Of a stretch of DNA of 37,382 nucleotides, positions 1 through 8,178 are shown one piece after another (the first letter of the stretch is position 1; every line of letters begins with the position of its first letter). A program made the position numbers and the translations under genes. This DNA is from Oscillospiraceae bacterium. GTDB lineage: Bacteria > Bacillota > Clostridia > Oscillospirales > Oscillospiraceae. The notes beneath the pieces were generated by a model. The model did no database searches. It was not told the origin of the DNA and was given only the letters and a program-made list of their open reading frames with translations. The stretch covers positions 1 through 37,382 of the forward strand of contig CADBYZ010000012.1 in assembly GCA_902799075.1 (NCBI GenBank). Reading direction: 5' to 3'.

Positions 1-702
1 GTTCGCGGCATAGGTTGCCGTGTCGGAGAAGGTAAAGCCGGACACCTTCCAGCCTGCGATCTCGCCGTCAAGAGCGCCGATCACATACTCATAGCCGTTG
101 TCGCCGGACTTGAAGCTGACCTCGTATACAGGCTCGCCCTCGTCGTTTTTCGTGCGGTAGACGCCGCCGATATCCGCGTCTGTCTCCGCGACCCCTGCGT
201 GGTTCAGGGCGATCTCAAGGGCTGCGCCGACACCGATGAATTTCTTCTCCGTCTCATCGCTGCTTTTGATAACGGGAGCATCCGTCATCGCGGCAACAGG
301 GGCAAGCGTTTCTAAGGGCGCAGGTGTTTCGGCAGGCTCCGGCGTAAGCTCGGGCTCGGCGGCGGCTGCAGGCTCCGGCACGGCTGCGGGTTCAGGTTCC
401 ACGGTCGGCTCCGGTGTTGCAATGGGCTCGGGCTCTGCAGTAGGCTCAAGCTCTGCGGTGGGCTCCGGGGTCACAGCGATATCGTCAGGCGTGCGCGGCG
501 TTGTGGAGCCGGGGATATAGGATTCCAGGATAGGGTAAACGCGGGCCCGGAATTCCGTGGGCAGCGGCAGGGTGTTGATTTTCAGGCCCAGCATGATGCC
601 CCCGGCGAAGGCGGCCAGGATCAGCAGGAACCACAGCCACCACAGGGAACGCTTTTTCTTGCGCGGCTTCTCGCCGCTGACAACCGTGTTTTCTTCGTTC
701 AT
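1..702 (-). CDS. Membrane-anchored PepSY-domain protein (3' part outside window)
   Basis: The frame opens at ATG 702 behind AGAGAGGAG and stays open for 234 codons to the window edge, so the C-terminus is missing. Residues 1-18 are polar and end in a basic KPRKKKR stretch. Residues 19-40 are one hydrophobic helix. Residues about 70-135 are a low-complexity Pro/Glu/Ala linker with repeated PEP-type units (PEPTAE, PEPAA), typical of a wall-spanning spacer. From about 150 a folded domain begins with the pattern of PepSY repeats (ALEIALNHAGV, then a YEVSF strand and a GYEYVIGALDGEI strand). This suggests a cytoplasmic tail, one TM helix, a stalk and extracytoplasmic PepSY domain(s). PepSY domains are thought to modulate peptidases or bind ligands outside the cell; the specific role here is unknown. 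It lies downstream of ribF on the same strand with a 32-base gap. Confidence 0.75.
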   Translation of the reverse strand, partial: MNEENTVVSGEKPRKKKRSLWWLWFLLILAAFAGGIMLGLKINTLPLPTEFRARVYPILESYIPGSTTPRTPDDIAVTPEPTAELEPTAEPEPIATPEPTVEPEPAAVPEPAAAAEPELTPEPAETPAPLETLAPVAAMTDAPVIKSSDETEKKFIGVGAALEIALNHAGVAETDADIGGVYRTKNDEGEPVYEVSFKSGDNGYEYVIGALDGEIAGWKVSGFTFSDTATYAAN

Positions 703-734
703 GATTTACTCCTCTCTGCATCAAAGCCGATGCT

Positions 735-1661
735 TCACTGCATTATATCCGATGGTTCGCTCGAGTATTGCCGAAAGTAGTCTCTGGCCGCGTCGGCATC
801 CCGATGGATCTGACGGGACAGCTCCTCGTAATCGTCAAATTTCTTTTCATCCCGGAGAAATTTATAAAACTCCACGCGCACCTGGCGCCCGTAGAGGTTG
901 CCGGAAAAGGCCAGCAAGTGGCTCTCCACATTCACACGCGTCCCGTCGCTGACCGTGGGGCGGACGCCGACGTTCGCCACCGCGATGTGGGAGCTGCCGT
1001 CCTCGAGGAACACTCGAGCGGCGTATACCCCGTGGCGCGGGACGATGACCCCCTCGGGAAAATCCATGTTGATGGTCGGCGCGCCGAGCTTTGTACCGAG
1101 GTGATAGCCGGAGTGCACCGTGTCCTGAAGCGTGTGCGGATGGCCGAGATAGCGGGCCGCCTGCTCCATGTCCCCGTCGGCGATGAGGGTGCGGATATAG
1201 GTGGAGCTCACGATCCGCCCGTCCAGAGTGACGGCTCGGATAATGTCGCAGCCGATCCCCTTTTGCTCACTGTAGGCCTTGAGCTTTTCCGCCGTGCCCT
1301 CACCCCGGTAGCCGAAGCAGAAATCGTGTCCCACCACGATCCAGGCAAGCCCCAGCTCGTCAATGATGGTATCGGCAAATTCCTGCCAAGGCATGTGCAT
1401 CATGCGCCGATTGAAGTGGATGAAGATCACATCGTCGATGCCGTAGCAGCGGCGGATGATCTCCTCTCTGCCAAGGGCGCTGTTGATGAGCGGGACATCC
1501 TTGCCGAAGACGAGCTTGTCCGGATGCACGTCAAAGGACAGGACCGAGGGCGTGATGCCGAGCTCCGCTGCACGCTCCGCCGTCTTTCTAAGCAGCGCGC
1601 CGTGTCCGATATGAACGCCGTCAAAAAAGCCCAGCGCGATGGCGCGCCTGATGTCTGCCAT
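735..1661 (-). CDS. ribF: Bifunctional riboflavin kinase / FAD synthetase RibF
   Basis: Converts riboflavin to FMN and FMN to FAD in the cytoplasm. The 308-residue length is normal for the bifunctional family. The N-terminal adenylyltransferase half shows GFFDGVHIGH (residues 11-20, the HxGH-type nucleotide site) and VSSTYIR (161-167, the ISSTxIR motif). The C-terminal flavokinase half starts near 180, with TKLGAPTINM as the PTxN-type site and NVGVRPTV. The start is ATG 1661, six bases after the truB stop at 1668, so the two are co-transcribed. It is the last recognisable gene of the rbfA-nrnA-truB-ribF set. This order is common in Firmicutes. No FMN riboswitch is visible in front of it, which fits transcription from the upstream rbfA promoter. 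Confidence 0.95.
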   Translation of the reverse strand: MADIRRAIALGFFDGVHIGHGALLRKTAERAAELGITPSVLSFDVHPDKLVFGKDVPLINSALGREEIIRRCYGIDDVIFIHFNRRMMHMPWQEFADTIIDELGLAWIVVGHDFCFGYRGEGTAEKLKAYSEQKGIGCDIIRAVTLDGRIVSSTYIRTLIADGDMEQAARYLGHPHTLQDTVHSGYHLGTKLGAPTINMDFPEGVIVPRHGVYAARVFLEDGSSHIAVANVGVRPTVSDGTRVNVESHLLAFSGNLYGRQVRVEFYKFLRDEKKFDDYEELSRQIHRDADAARDYFRQYSSEPSDIMQ

Positions 1662-1667
1662 AGCCGT

Positions 1668-2537
1668 CTATACCTCAAAAAAGTTTTTTATCGTCTTCAT
1701 GAAACCGTGCTCAGCTCTTGCGAACATGAGGAATGCGCCGGATTTGCTGTAAACGCGGTAAAGTCCATCCGGCAGCTTTGTCCGGTACTCCGTGCCGCAG
1801 CGGATGCGCTTTTCCTCTTCCGGTGAGGCGGTACAGGCCATTTCCCGGGAAAAGAGCGTGTCGACCGGGAGAAGATGCTGCTCGATCTCCCCCGCGTCCC
1901 GCAGGCGCTGAGCCTCGCCGATCGTGATAGCGTCTTCCACCAGGAAGGCGCCCGCCTCCGTGCGGCGCAGGGCGCTCATGCACCCGCCGCAGCCAAGGGC
2001 CAGGCCGATGTCGTGGCAGAGGGTGCGGATGTATGTTCCTTTGGAGCAGTGCACGTCAAGCAGCCAGTCCTCCCCTTCCCGGCCCACGATGCTCAGCTCG
2101 TGGATCGTGACAGGGCGCGGCGCACGCTCCACCGTGCCGCCCTTGCGGGCAATTTCATACAGGCGCTTCCCGCCGATCTGGATGGCGGAGTACATGGGCG
2201 GGATCTGTTCGATCTCACCGCGAAAGCGCTCGAGTGCCGCTTCGAGTTCAGCCTGCGTGACTGTTGCGTCTTTCTGTTCCAGGATATTTCCGGTGATGTC
2301 CTGGGTATCGGTGGTAATGCCGAGTCTGAGAGCTGCAAGATAGTGTTTGCTGTCGCTCTCGGCAAACTGTACGGCGCGGGTGGCTCTGCCGACGAAGATC
2401 ACGAGCAGTCCCGTCGCCATCGGGTCAAGGGTACCGGCGTGGCCGATGCGGCGCTCGTGCAGGATGCCCTTGAGCTTGACTACCACGTCATTGCTTGTCC
2501 AGTCCGGTTCCTTGTCAATAAGCAGGATGCCGTTCAT
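1668..2537 (-). CDS. truB: tRNA pseudouridine-55 synthase TruB
   Basis: Makes pseudouridine 55 in the T-loop of tRNAs. The 289-residue protein starts at ATG 2537 (MNGILLIDKEPDWTSND). An in-frame extension upstream overlaps nrnA and has no family similarity, so it was dropped. The catalytic motif GHAGTLDPMATG is at residues 32-43, with D38 the expected nucleophile. IPPMYSAIQIGGKRLYE and CSKGTYIRTLCHDIG are the other family motifs. The start overlaps the nrnA stop in an ATGA (2534-2537), which implies translational coupling. The C-terminal part is a short PUA-like tail. Confidence 0.95.
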   Translation of the reverse strand: MNGILLIDKEPDWTSNDVVVKLKGILHERRIGHAGTLDPMATGLLVIFVGRATRAVQFAESDSKHYLAALRLGITTDTQDITGNILEQKDATVTQAELEAALERFRGEIEQIPPMYSAIQIGGKRLYEIARKGGTVERAPRPVTIHELSIVGREGEDWLLDVHCSKGTYIRTLCHDIGLALGCGGCMSALRRTEAGAFLVEDAITIGEAQRLRDAGEIEQHLLPVDTLFSREMACTASPEEEKRIRCGTEYRTKLPDGLYRVYSKSGAFLMFARAEHGFMKTIKNFFEV

Positions 2538-3469
2538 TTCCAGAACTCTTCCGTGACCCCGACCAGCAGATCGCGCACATGCTCCGGGCTTCCCGGCACG
2601 GTGCAGCCCGCCGCCATGGCGTGGCCGCCGCCGCCGAAGACCGCGCAGATGTCGCTGCTGTTGACTTCCTGGAAGGAGCGCACGGAGACGCGGCAGGTGC
2701 CGTCTTCCTTCTCGCGCACGGTAATGTTGACACGGCTGGTCTCGCACCTTCCCGCAAGGCCCGCCAGATCGTCCAGATCGTCTTCGACCGCGCCTGCTTC
2801 CCGGAGCATTTTGAGTGTCACAACGGCGACGGCGATGGTGCCGTCCCGGTAAAAACGGATACTGTCATAGATCATGCTCTCGAGGCGGATGCGGGCGGCC
2901 GAGACCTTGCGAAAGAAAACGGTGTTGACGGTCGTGTTGTCGGCCCCGGCACGCAGGAGCTCCGCCGCCGCGCTGAAGGCAGCGGTGTCGGTGTTGGCAT
3001 ACTGGAAGCAGCCAGTATCGGTTGAAAGGCCGATATAGAGAATCGTCGCCTCCTCCGGTGTCAGGTCCGCGTTCATCATCAGGATCAGCTCCATGACGAT
3101 CTCGGCGCAGGAGGCGCGCTCCCCCTGAACAAAGCTCTCCTTCGCAAAATGGGTATTGGAGGGGTGGTGGTCGATACAGAGATCGACTTTTCCCTCGAAG
3201 CCCTGGCAAAAGAGCTTCGCGTCCGCTACATCAACGGACACGATGTATTTGGCCTTGAACCCCTCCGGTGCGAAATACTTCTCGCAATAGGTGCGCAGCT
3301 TGCGGCCCAGCTGGGGATTGGGAAACATACAGGCTCTGCGTCCGGCCCGTCTAAGACCGCTGCACAGCGCGGCGGCACAGGAGGCCGTGTCCCCGTCCGG
3401 GTTCTTGTGTGTGACGATGAGGATATCCTCATGGGTCAGCAGGCGCTTTGCGCAGTCTTTATAGTCCAT
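2534..3469 (-). CDS. nrnA: DHH-family nanoRNase / pAp phosphatase (NrnA type)
   Basis: A 311-residue DHH/DHHA1 phosphoesterase. NrnA enzymes degrade 2-5 nt oligoribonucleotides and 3'-phosphoadenosine 5'-phosphate. Seen here: THKNPDGDT near residues 20-28 (first metal motif), SVDVADAKLF, the DHH signature CIDHHPSNTHFA, and the C-terminal DHHA1 motif GGGGHAMAAGC. Length and motif order match the family. The chosen start is ATG 3469 (MDYKDCAKRLL), which overlaps the rbfA 3' end by 11 bases. The longer frame upstream is antisense-like filler inside rbfA. NrnA-type enzymes also clear pGpG from c-di-GMP breakdown in some bacteria. Any link to the c-di-GMP operon downstream in this window is speculation. 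Confidence 0.92.
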   Translation of the reverse strand: MDYKDCAKRLLTHEDILIVTHKNPDGDTASCAAALCSGLRRAGRRACMFPNPQLGRKLRTYCEKYFAPEGFKAKYIVSVDVADAKLFCQGFEGKVDLCIDHHPSNTHFAKESFVQGERASCAEIVMELILMMNADLTPEEATILYIGLSTDTGCFQYANTDTAAFSAAAELLRAGADNTTVNTVFFRKVSAARIRLESMIYDSIRFYRDGTIAVAVVTLKMLREAGAVEDDLDDLAGLAGRCETSRVNITVREKEDGTCRVSVRSFQEVNSSDICAVFGGGGHAMAAGCTVPGSPEHVRDLLVGVTEEFWK

Positions 3470-3830
3470 CGTCCTCATCCTCGTCCTGTTTGATGTCCAG
3501 GGAGTTGATGACCTCGTTGATGTGCGCGCCGTACTCGATGCTGTGATCCAGCTCAAACACCAGCTCCGGCGTATAGCGCAGATCCAGCACGCTCCCGAGC
3601 TCACGACGGAGCCAGCCGGAGGCCGACTTGATACCGCGGCGAAATTCCTTTTCGTTCTGTAATCCCAGCACGGAAAGCCAGATCTTGCTATAGCGAAGGT
3701 CGCCGGTGGTCTCCACGCGCGTGACGCTGATCATGCCCTGCTGCACACGGGGATCCTTGATGTCCCGGAGCTTTGCCGAGACAACGCGTTGGATGTCGTC
3801 ATTGATTCTTGCGATTTTATTGGATGACAT
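3459..3830 (-). CDS. rbfA: 30S ribosome-binding factor RbfA
   Basis: A late 30S assembly factor that binds near the 16S rRNA 5' helix. It is 123 residues, the usual length, with a KH-type fold. Visible family motifs are RINDDIQRVVSAKLRDIKDPR and VETTGDLRYSKIWLSVLG (each about 20 residues). The C-terminus is acidic (DEDEDDG). The start is ATG 3830 behind GGAGAA. Upstream in-frame codons run through the promoter and were rejected. It is the first gene of the operon; the usual upstream partners nusA, ylxR, rplGA-like and infB are absent, and a divergent GH2 gene lies there instead. Confidence 0.93.
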   Translation of the reverse strand: MSSNKIARINDDIQRVVSAKLRDIKDPRVQQGMISVTRVETTGDLRYSKIWLSVLGLQNEKEFRRGIKSASGWLRRELGSVLDLRYTPELVFELDHSIEYGAHINEVINSLDIKQDEDEDDGL

Positions 3831-3912
3831 GTTGTATTCTCCAAACCATGGGCACCGTGTCGGGCGCCCGGTGTATTGTAAAGATCGGGTTATCGGTTCA
3901 CAGGCAGAGTTT

Positions 3913-3941
3913 ATTATAGCATGTAATGTTTCGTCCCGCAA
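3913..3941 (-). promoter_or_regulatory. Sigma-A type promoter of rbfA operon
   Basis: Reading the minus strand: TTGCGG (3936-3941), a 17-base spacer, then TATAAT (3913-3918). The start would be near 3906, giving a leader of about 75 bases to the rbfA ATG. Confidence 0.7.
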
Positions 3942-3999
3942 GTGGGAAAAGTCGGGCAAAATGTGTATCGAATGCGTTCTGTGTTTTTTATGCAGCATC

Positions 4000-4028
4000 T
4001 TGCAAAAAACATACTTTGCGGCTAAACT
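4000..4028 (+). promoter_or_regulatory. Probable promoter of the GH2 gene
   Basis: TTGCAA (4000-4005), 17-base spacer, TAAACT (4023-4028). It sits only about 15-20 bases before the ribosome site GGGAGGG (4039-4045) of the gene starting at 4051, so the leader would be very short. The -10 is a moderate match. Confidence 0.45.
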
Positions 4029-4050
4029 CTTATCAGATGGGAGGGATTCC

Positions 4051-5715
4051 ATGAATAAGCTGTACACAAGTGAAGGCCGCGCGCTTCCCGCGGTACCCTG
4101 GGAGCGTTATCCCAGACCCCAGATGGTGCGGAAGGAATGGCTGTGCCTCAACGGAGAATGGGAGCTGTTTTGTCACGGACGCTGTGGGACGATCCGCGTA
4201 CCCTTCTGTGCGGAGAGCCTGCTGTCCGGTTTGTCCGCGACGCCGGAGCCGGGGGAGGATTTCGTATATCGCCGCCGCTTTGCCGTGCCCGAAGGCTGGA
4301 CCGGAAAACGTATCCTTCTCCATTTCGGCGCGGTCATGCGCGAGGCGGAAGTAAGTCTGAACGGGAAAGTTCTGTACCGTCATGACAACGGCTATCTTCC
4401 TTTCACAGTCGACCTCACGGATGCTCTGCTGGCGGGAGAAAACGAAATCAATGTCCGCGTCGTGAATGATCTGGACCCGCACTATCCCTGGGGCAAGCAG
4501 AGCAAAAAGCGCGGCGGTATGTGGTACACGCCCTGTTCCGGCATCTGGCAAAGCGTGTGGCTTGAGCCTGTTCCGTCGGAGTATATTCGCTCCCTGCATA
4601 TTTTGACCGGCACTGACTGGGTCGAAATCTGCGCGGACGGTGTACAGGACGGCGTGGTGGAGCTTCTGGGAGAAACTTACACACTGAAAAACGGGAAGGT
4701 GCGGATCCCGCTTTCCGCCCCACATCTGTGGAGTCCGGAGGACCCGTTTCTCTATCGTTTCACCCTTGTCTCCGGCGAGGACCGTACAGCGTCCTATTTT
4801 GCGCTGCGTACGCTGACGGTTGAAACCGTACGCGGCATCTCCCGCCTGTGCCTGAACGGAAAGCCGTACTTTTTCAACGCGCTTCTTGATCAGGGCTATT
4901 GGAGCGACGGCCTGTACACCCCCGCCGATCCCGGCGCTTACGAGCGTGACATTATTGCCATGAAGTCCCTCGGCTTCAACACGCTGCGCAAACACATCAA
5001 AGTTGAGCCGGAGCAGTTTTACTATGACTGTGACCGCCTGGGTATGATCGTATTTCAGGACATGGTCAACAGCGGTGAATACCGTTTTCTTCGCGATACC
5101 GCGCTTCCCACCGTCGGTTTGCTCAGACGCCGGGATCATCGTCTGAACCCCGATCCCGGGACGCGTGAAAACTTCCTTGCTGCCATGGATGAAACGGTCC
5201 GGCAGCTGCGAAACCATCCCTGTATCGTTCTATGGACGATTTTCAACGAGGGCTGGGGGCAATTCTGCGCCGATGAAGCCTACACCCGCCTGAAGGCCCT
5301 CGACCCGAGCCGCTTTATCGACAGCAGCTCCGGCTGGTTCCATCAGGAGAAGAGTGACGTGGACAGCCTTCATATCTATTTCGGAAGGCTGCGTCTCGGC
5401 CGCCGGAAGCTGCCGCAGCTTCTCAGTGAGTTCGGCGGTTACGTCTGGAAGCTCCCGGAGCACAGCTTCAACCCCGCTCACACCTACGGCTACCGTATAT
5501 ACAAGACCCGGGAAGCCTATGTACAGGCTTTGCGTGCGCTCTATCAGTCACTGATCCCGCTGGTACGGCAGGGGCTTTGCGGCGCAGTATACACCCAGGT
5601 ATCGGACGTGGAGGATGAGACCAACGGTCTGTACACTTTTGACAGGGCGGTTTTGAAGCTGAAGCCCGAGGAACTGCGGGATATCGCCGCGCAGCTTTCC
5701 GACGCGATCCTATAA
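4051..5715 (+). CDS. Glycoside hydrolase family 2 enzyme (beta-galactosidase/glucuronidase type)
   Basis: A 554-residue GH2 enzyme without signal peptide, so probably cytoplasmic and acting on imported oligosaccharides or glycosides. Residues about 25-175 form the sugar-binding jelly roll (LNGEWELF, VSLNGKVLYRHDNGYLPF, PCSGIWQSVWLEP). Then comes a short Ig-like domain (about 180-260) and the TIM barrel from about 265. Catalytic residues are visible: the acid/base Glu in WTIFNEGWGQ (N399-E400) and the nucleophile in LLSEFGGY (E460). RKHIKVEPEQFYYDCDRLGM is the typical barrel strand. The start is ATG 4051 behind GGGAGGG; the long upstream extension crosses the promoter region and was rejected. 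It is short for the family, lacking the C-terminal domains of LacZ-like enzymes. It stands alone, divergent from rbfA, with no transporter or sugar regulator beside it, so the substrate cannot be told. Confidence 0.85.
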   Translation: MNKLYTSEGRALPAVPWERYPRPQMVRKEWLCLNGEWELFCHGRCGTIRVPFCAESLLSGLSATPEPGEDFVYRRRFAVPEGWTGKRILLHFGAVMREAEVSLNGKVLYRHDNGYLPFTVDLTDALLAGENEINVRVVNDLDPHYPWGKQSKKRGGMWYTPCSGIWQSVWLEPVPSEYIRSLHILTGTDWVEICADGVQDGVVELLGETYTLKNGKVRIPLSAPHLWSPEDPFLYRFTLVSGEDRTASYFALRTLTVETVRGISRLCLNGKPYFFNALLDQGYWSDGLYTPADPGAYERDIIAMKSLGFNTLRKHIKVEPEQFYYDCDRLGMIVFQDMVNSGEYRFLRDTALPTVGLLRRRDHRLNPDPGTRENFLAAMDETVRQLRNHPCIVLWTIFNEGWGQFCADEAYTRLKALDPSRFIDSSSGWFHQEKSDVDSLHIYFGRLRLGRRKLPQLLSEFGGYVWKLPEHSFNPAHTYGYRIYKTREAYVQALRALYQSLIPLVRQGLCGAVYTQVSDVEDETNGLYTFDRAVLKLKPEELRDIAAQLSDAIL

Positions 5716-5720
5716 ACTTG

Positions 5721-5750
5721 AACACCCCGCGGAACGCTCCGCGGGGTGTT
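5721..5750. terminator. Bidirectional hairpin between convergent genes
   Basis: A perfect 13-bp stem (5721-5733 with 5738-5750) and a four-base loop ACGC. It lies between the GH2 stop (5715, +) and the stop of the APC-GGDEF gene (5771, -). The T-tract is short on both sides, so it is likely used in both directions but is not a strong textbook terminator. Confidence 0.7.
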
Positions 5751-5770
5751 TGGAATAATATTGGCTCTGA

Positions 5771-8020
5771 TCAGGTCCCTGCCGGGGCGGCGAGAGCCAT
5801 CTGCTGCTTGAGCTGCTTTTTCCGCTCGTACATGCAGCGGTCCGCCTGCTCGAAAACGCGCAGCATGGAGTTGTGCTCGCCGGGAACGTATTCCGCCAGG
5901 CCTGCGGCAATGGAGTCACCTGCATGGGAGAGGTTGGATTCCGCCTGCTCGTCTATCATTGTAAGAAGCTCCCTGCAGTGGTCATAATCTTCACCCCGCA
6001 GAATGACGACAAATTCATCCCCGCCGTAACGGAACACCGGCGAATGGGAAAAGATCTTGCAGATGGAGTTGCAGGCGCGCCGTATGCATTCGTCACCCGC
6101 TATATGCCCCTGTACATCGTTAATCGCTTTCAGATCGTTGATATCGCAGACCACGATGGCGAAGGGCAGGCAGTCCCCGCTGTTGATCTGTTCGTCGATG
6201 TGCTCCTCCCACTGAGAAAAGGCACGCTTGTTCTTGACGCCTGTCAGGGCGTCGGTCAGGCCGGTCTCCCGCGCGGTGCCGAACTTTTCCTGCCATTCCT
6301 TTGCCTTGGTGTTCGCCGCGTTGTAGTTGTTGCCGAGAATGACGACGGCGACGATGAACATGACAAAGGAGGTCATGGTAGTGCGGATGTTCGCGTTTTC
6401 AATGCGATCCTCCTGCCCGGAGACGAAGGTCTCTGCCTCGTCCACCTGTACGCTCCCCTGCTCCACGCGCTCGGTGTAATAATCCTGGATGGACTGGATG
6501 GAATCCTCGGTGATGAGCTGGGTGTCGCGGCTTGTCCACATCATGCTGGTCAGCAGCATCAGCAGCAGGAGCACCACCCACACGACCACCGAGTGGCCGT
6601 AGCGGGCCTCGGTATCCCGCCTCAGAACCGACCGGAAGGCGATCATGCCCACCAGCGACCAGACGGCAAACAGCAGATAGGACTCCGGCTCCATGGCTTC
6701 GTAGGCGATAAGCTTCGGCGCCAAGAGCAGGACAATAACGCCGATCATCAGCGCCGTGCCCGCAGCGCCGGTCCATTTGGCGCTTTTGTCGCCGTGCCCG
6801 GCGGCATACAGCCACACAGAGTCCGAGAGCAGGCCGTAAATGATCGCGGCTCCGAGAGTCGTCACATCCACGATCCAGCCGATGGCGGTGCGCCCGAGAA
6901 ACGGGATCACGCAGGAAATCAGGACCACCACAAGGATGGCATGGCCGGGGATGCCGTATTTGTTCAGCTTCCCGAGCTTTCCGACCCACGTGTGCTCTCT
7001 GCCGAAGGAGAAGAGCAGGCGGCTGATGGCGGTGAGGTTGCCGATGATGCTCGTGATTATCACTGCGAGCAGGGACAGGATCATCACCGTGATCCCGGCG
7101 GAGCCCATATAGTACTCGGCCGCGTAAAATGCCGGAATACCCTTGATGCCCTCGATCTTATCCATGTCGCGGATATAGGCAAACCAGCTTTCGTACTCGG
7201 GCGGATAGGCGCTGACGGAGAGGATCGACATGAGCACATACACGAGCGTGGTCATGACCACCGAAGCGAGCATCACACCGTGTATCTTTTTGAGGGGGAA
7301 GTCGTATTCCTCGGAAAAATGTGCCACGTTTTCAAAGCCAACGAACGCCCACGGCGAGATGACCGCGATGCGCACGATCTGTCCCAGAGCCGAGCGGTCA
7401 GGCAGGAAGCCGGGTTCGTAGATAAAACCGCTCGCGCCGTGGCGGATGCAGGCGGCGGCGGTCGTCACGATCAGGCCGCCGACAAAGAAGCAGGCCAGCA
7501 CGATCATGATAAGCTGTGGGATGCGCTTGCTTCTGGCACACAGCAGCCCCACCAGGCCCACGGCTGCCATGGAGAGCAGCGCCTCGCCCAGATAGACCCT
7601 GTAGCCGAAAACAACATAGCTGAAGCCGAACTGGAACATCCTGCCGAAAATGCGCTGGGCAAAAAGCGGCATGGACGTGATGTTGGCCCACAGCACCGCA
7701 AGATAGGTCAGCAGCAGTAACCACGCGATCAGAAAGCCGATATCGTGGCCGCGCACCTGGCCGCCCCAGGCGTAGATGCCGCCCGCGCTCGGCGCGCGCT
7801 CCAGCATATAGCAGAGATTGTGGTTGATGATCAGGATGACAGCCATGCCGACCGCAAGGCCAAAGACGGTGCCGAGAATGCCCGCCTGGAACAGATAGGT
7901 ATTGCACGTCACGACGAAGGAGCCCCAGCCGATGCTGGTTCCGATCGAAAACGCCCATACGCCCGCGCGGCTGAAATACGGGCTCAGTCTGTTATCCTTT
8001 ATGTTTTGATTGCTGTCCAT
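5771..8020 (-). CDS. APC-family transporter-like protein fused to GGDEF diguanylate cyclase
   Basis: A 749-residue fusion. Residues about 15-405 form an amino acid-polyamine-organocation (APC, LeuT-fold) permease core. TM1 carries the unwound-helix motif IGTSIGWGSF, and a later segment reads SPWAFVGFENVAHFSEE. Extra helices follow at about 420-495, then an extracytoplasmic segment of about 50 residues (500-548) and one more TM (about 549-563). A short linker leads to GGDEF (about 588-735): TDALTGVKNKRAF opens the domain, D626 is in the metal region, and RYGGDEF (G666-F670) is intact. No RxxD inhibitory site is seen at the usual position before GGDEF. Predicted to make c-di-GMP under control of a membrane solute-sensing module. 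The start is ATG 8020; an alternative GTG at 8053 has no better ribosome site. It is the last gene of the operon, 158 bases after its paralogue. Confidence 0.85.
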   Translation of the reverse strand: MDSNQNIKDNRLSPYFSRAGVWAFSIGTSIGWGSFVVTCNTYLFQAGILGTVFGLAVGMAVILIINHNLCYMLERAPSAGGIYAWGGQVRGHDIGFLIAWLLLLTYLAVLWANITSMPLFAQRIFGRMFQFGFSYVVFGYRVYLGEALLSMAAVGLVGLLCARSKRIPQLIMIVLACFFVGGLIVTTAAACIRHGASGFIYEPGFLPDRSALGQIVRIAVISPWAFVGFENVAHFSEEYDFPLKKIHGVMLASVVMTTLVYVLMSILSVSAYPPEYESWFAYIRDMDKIEGIKGIPAFYAAEYYMGSAGITVMILSLLAVIITSIIGNLTAISRLLFSFGREHTWVGKLGKLNKYGIPGHAILVVVLISCVIPFLGRTAIGWIVDVTTLGAAIIYGLLSDSVWLYAAGHGDKSAKWTGAAGTALMIGVIVLLLAPKLIAYEAMEPESYLLFAVWSLVGMIAFRSVLRRDTEARYGHSVVVWVVLLLLMLLTSMMWTSRDTQLITEDSIQSIQDYYTERVEQGSVQVDEAETFVSGQEDRIENANIRTTMTSFVMFIVAVVILGNNYNAANTKAKEWQEKFGTARETGLTDALTGVKNKRAFSQWEEHIDEQINSGDCLPFAIVVCDINDLKAINDVQGHIAGDECIRRACNSICKIFSHSPVFRYGGDEFVVILRGEDYDHCRELLTMIDEQAESNLSHAGDSIAAGLAEYVPGEHNSMLRVFEQADRCMYERKKQLKQQMALAAPAGT

Positions 8021-8071
8021 TGGATCGAAGACGGCCTCTCTTTCAGGAAACACGAATCACGGAGCTTCTGT

Positions 8072-8084
8072 CAGGACTGTCCTG
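8072..8084. promoter_or_regulatory. 13-base palindrome in the gap between the two APC fusion genes
   Basis: CAGGAC-T-GTCCTG, a perfect inverted repeat in the 158-base gap 8021-8178. No sigma-A promoter and no T-tract on the minus strand were found there. It may be a small hairpin affecting mRNA processing or translation of the downstream cyclase gene, or chance. Confidence 0.3.
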
Positions 8085-8178
8085 TTTATTCAGGTCTTGC
8101 GCCGATGACGATATGCTGGTCATCGCCGCGGAAGTCAGTACCGTCGGGGCGGCGCACAGCATGATGCCCGCTTGGGGA

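Noticed and set aside
768-1826. Plus-strand 352-codon frame
   Set aside because: Shadow of ribF; no motif and no ribosome site.
8040-8162. Small minus-strand frame in the gap between the two APC fusions
   Set aside because: No ribosome site, no promoter and no recognisable sequence.
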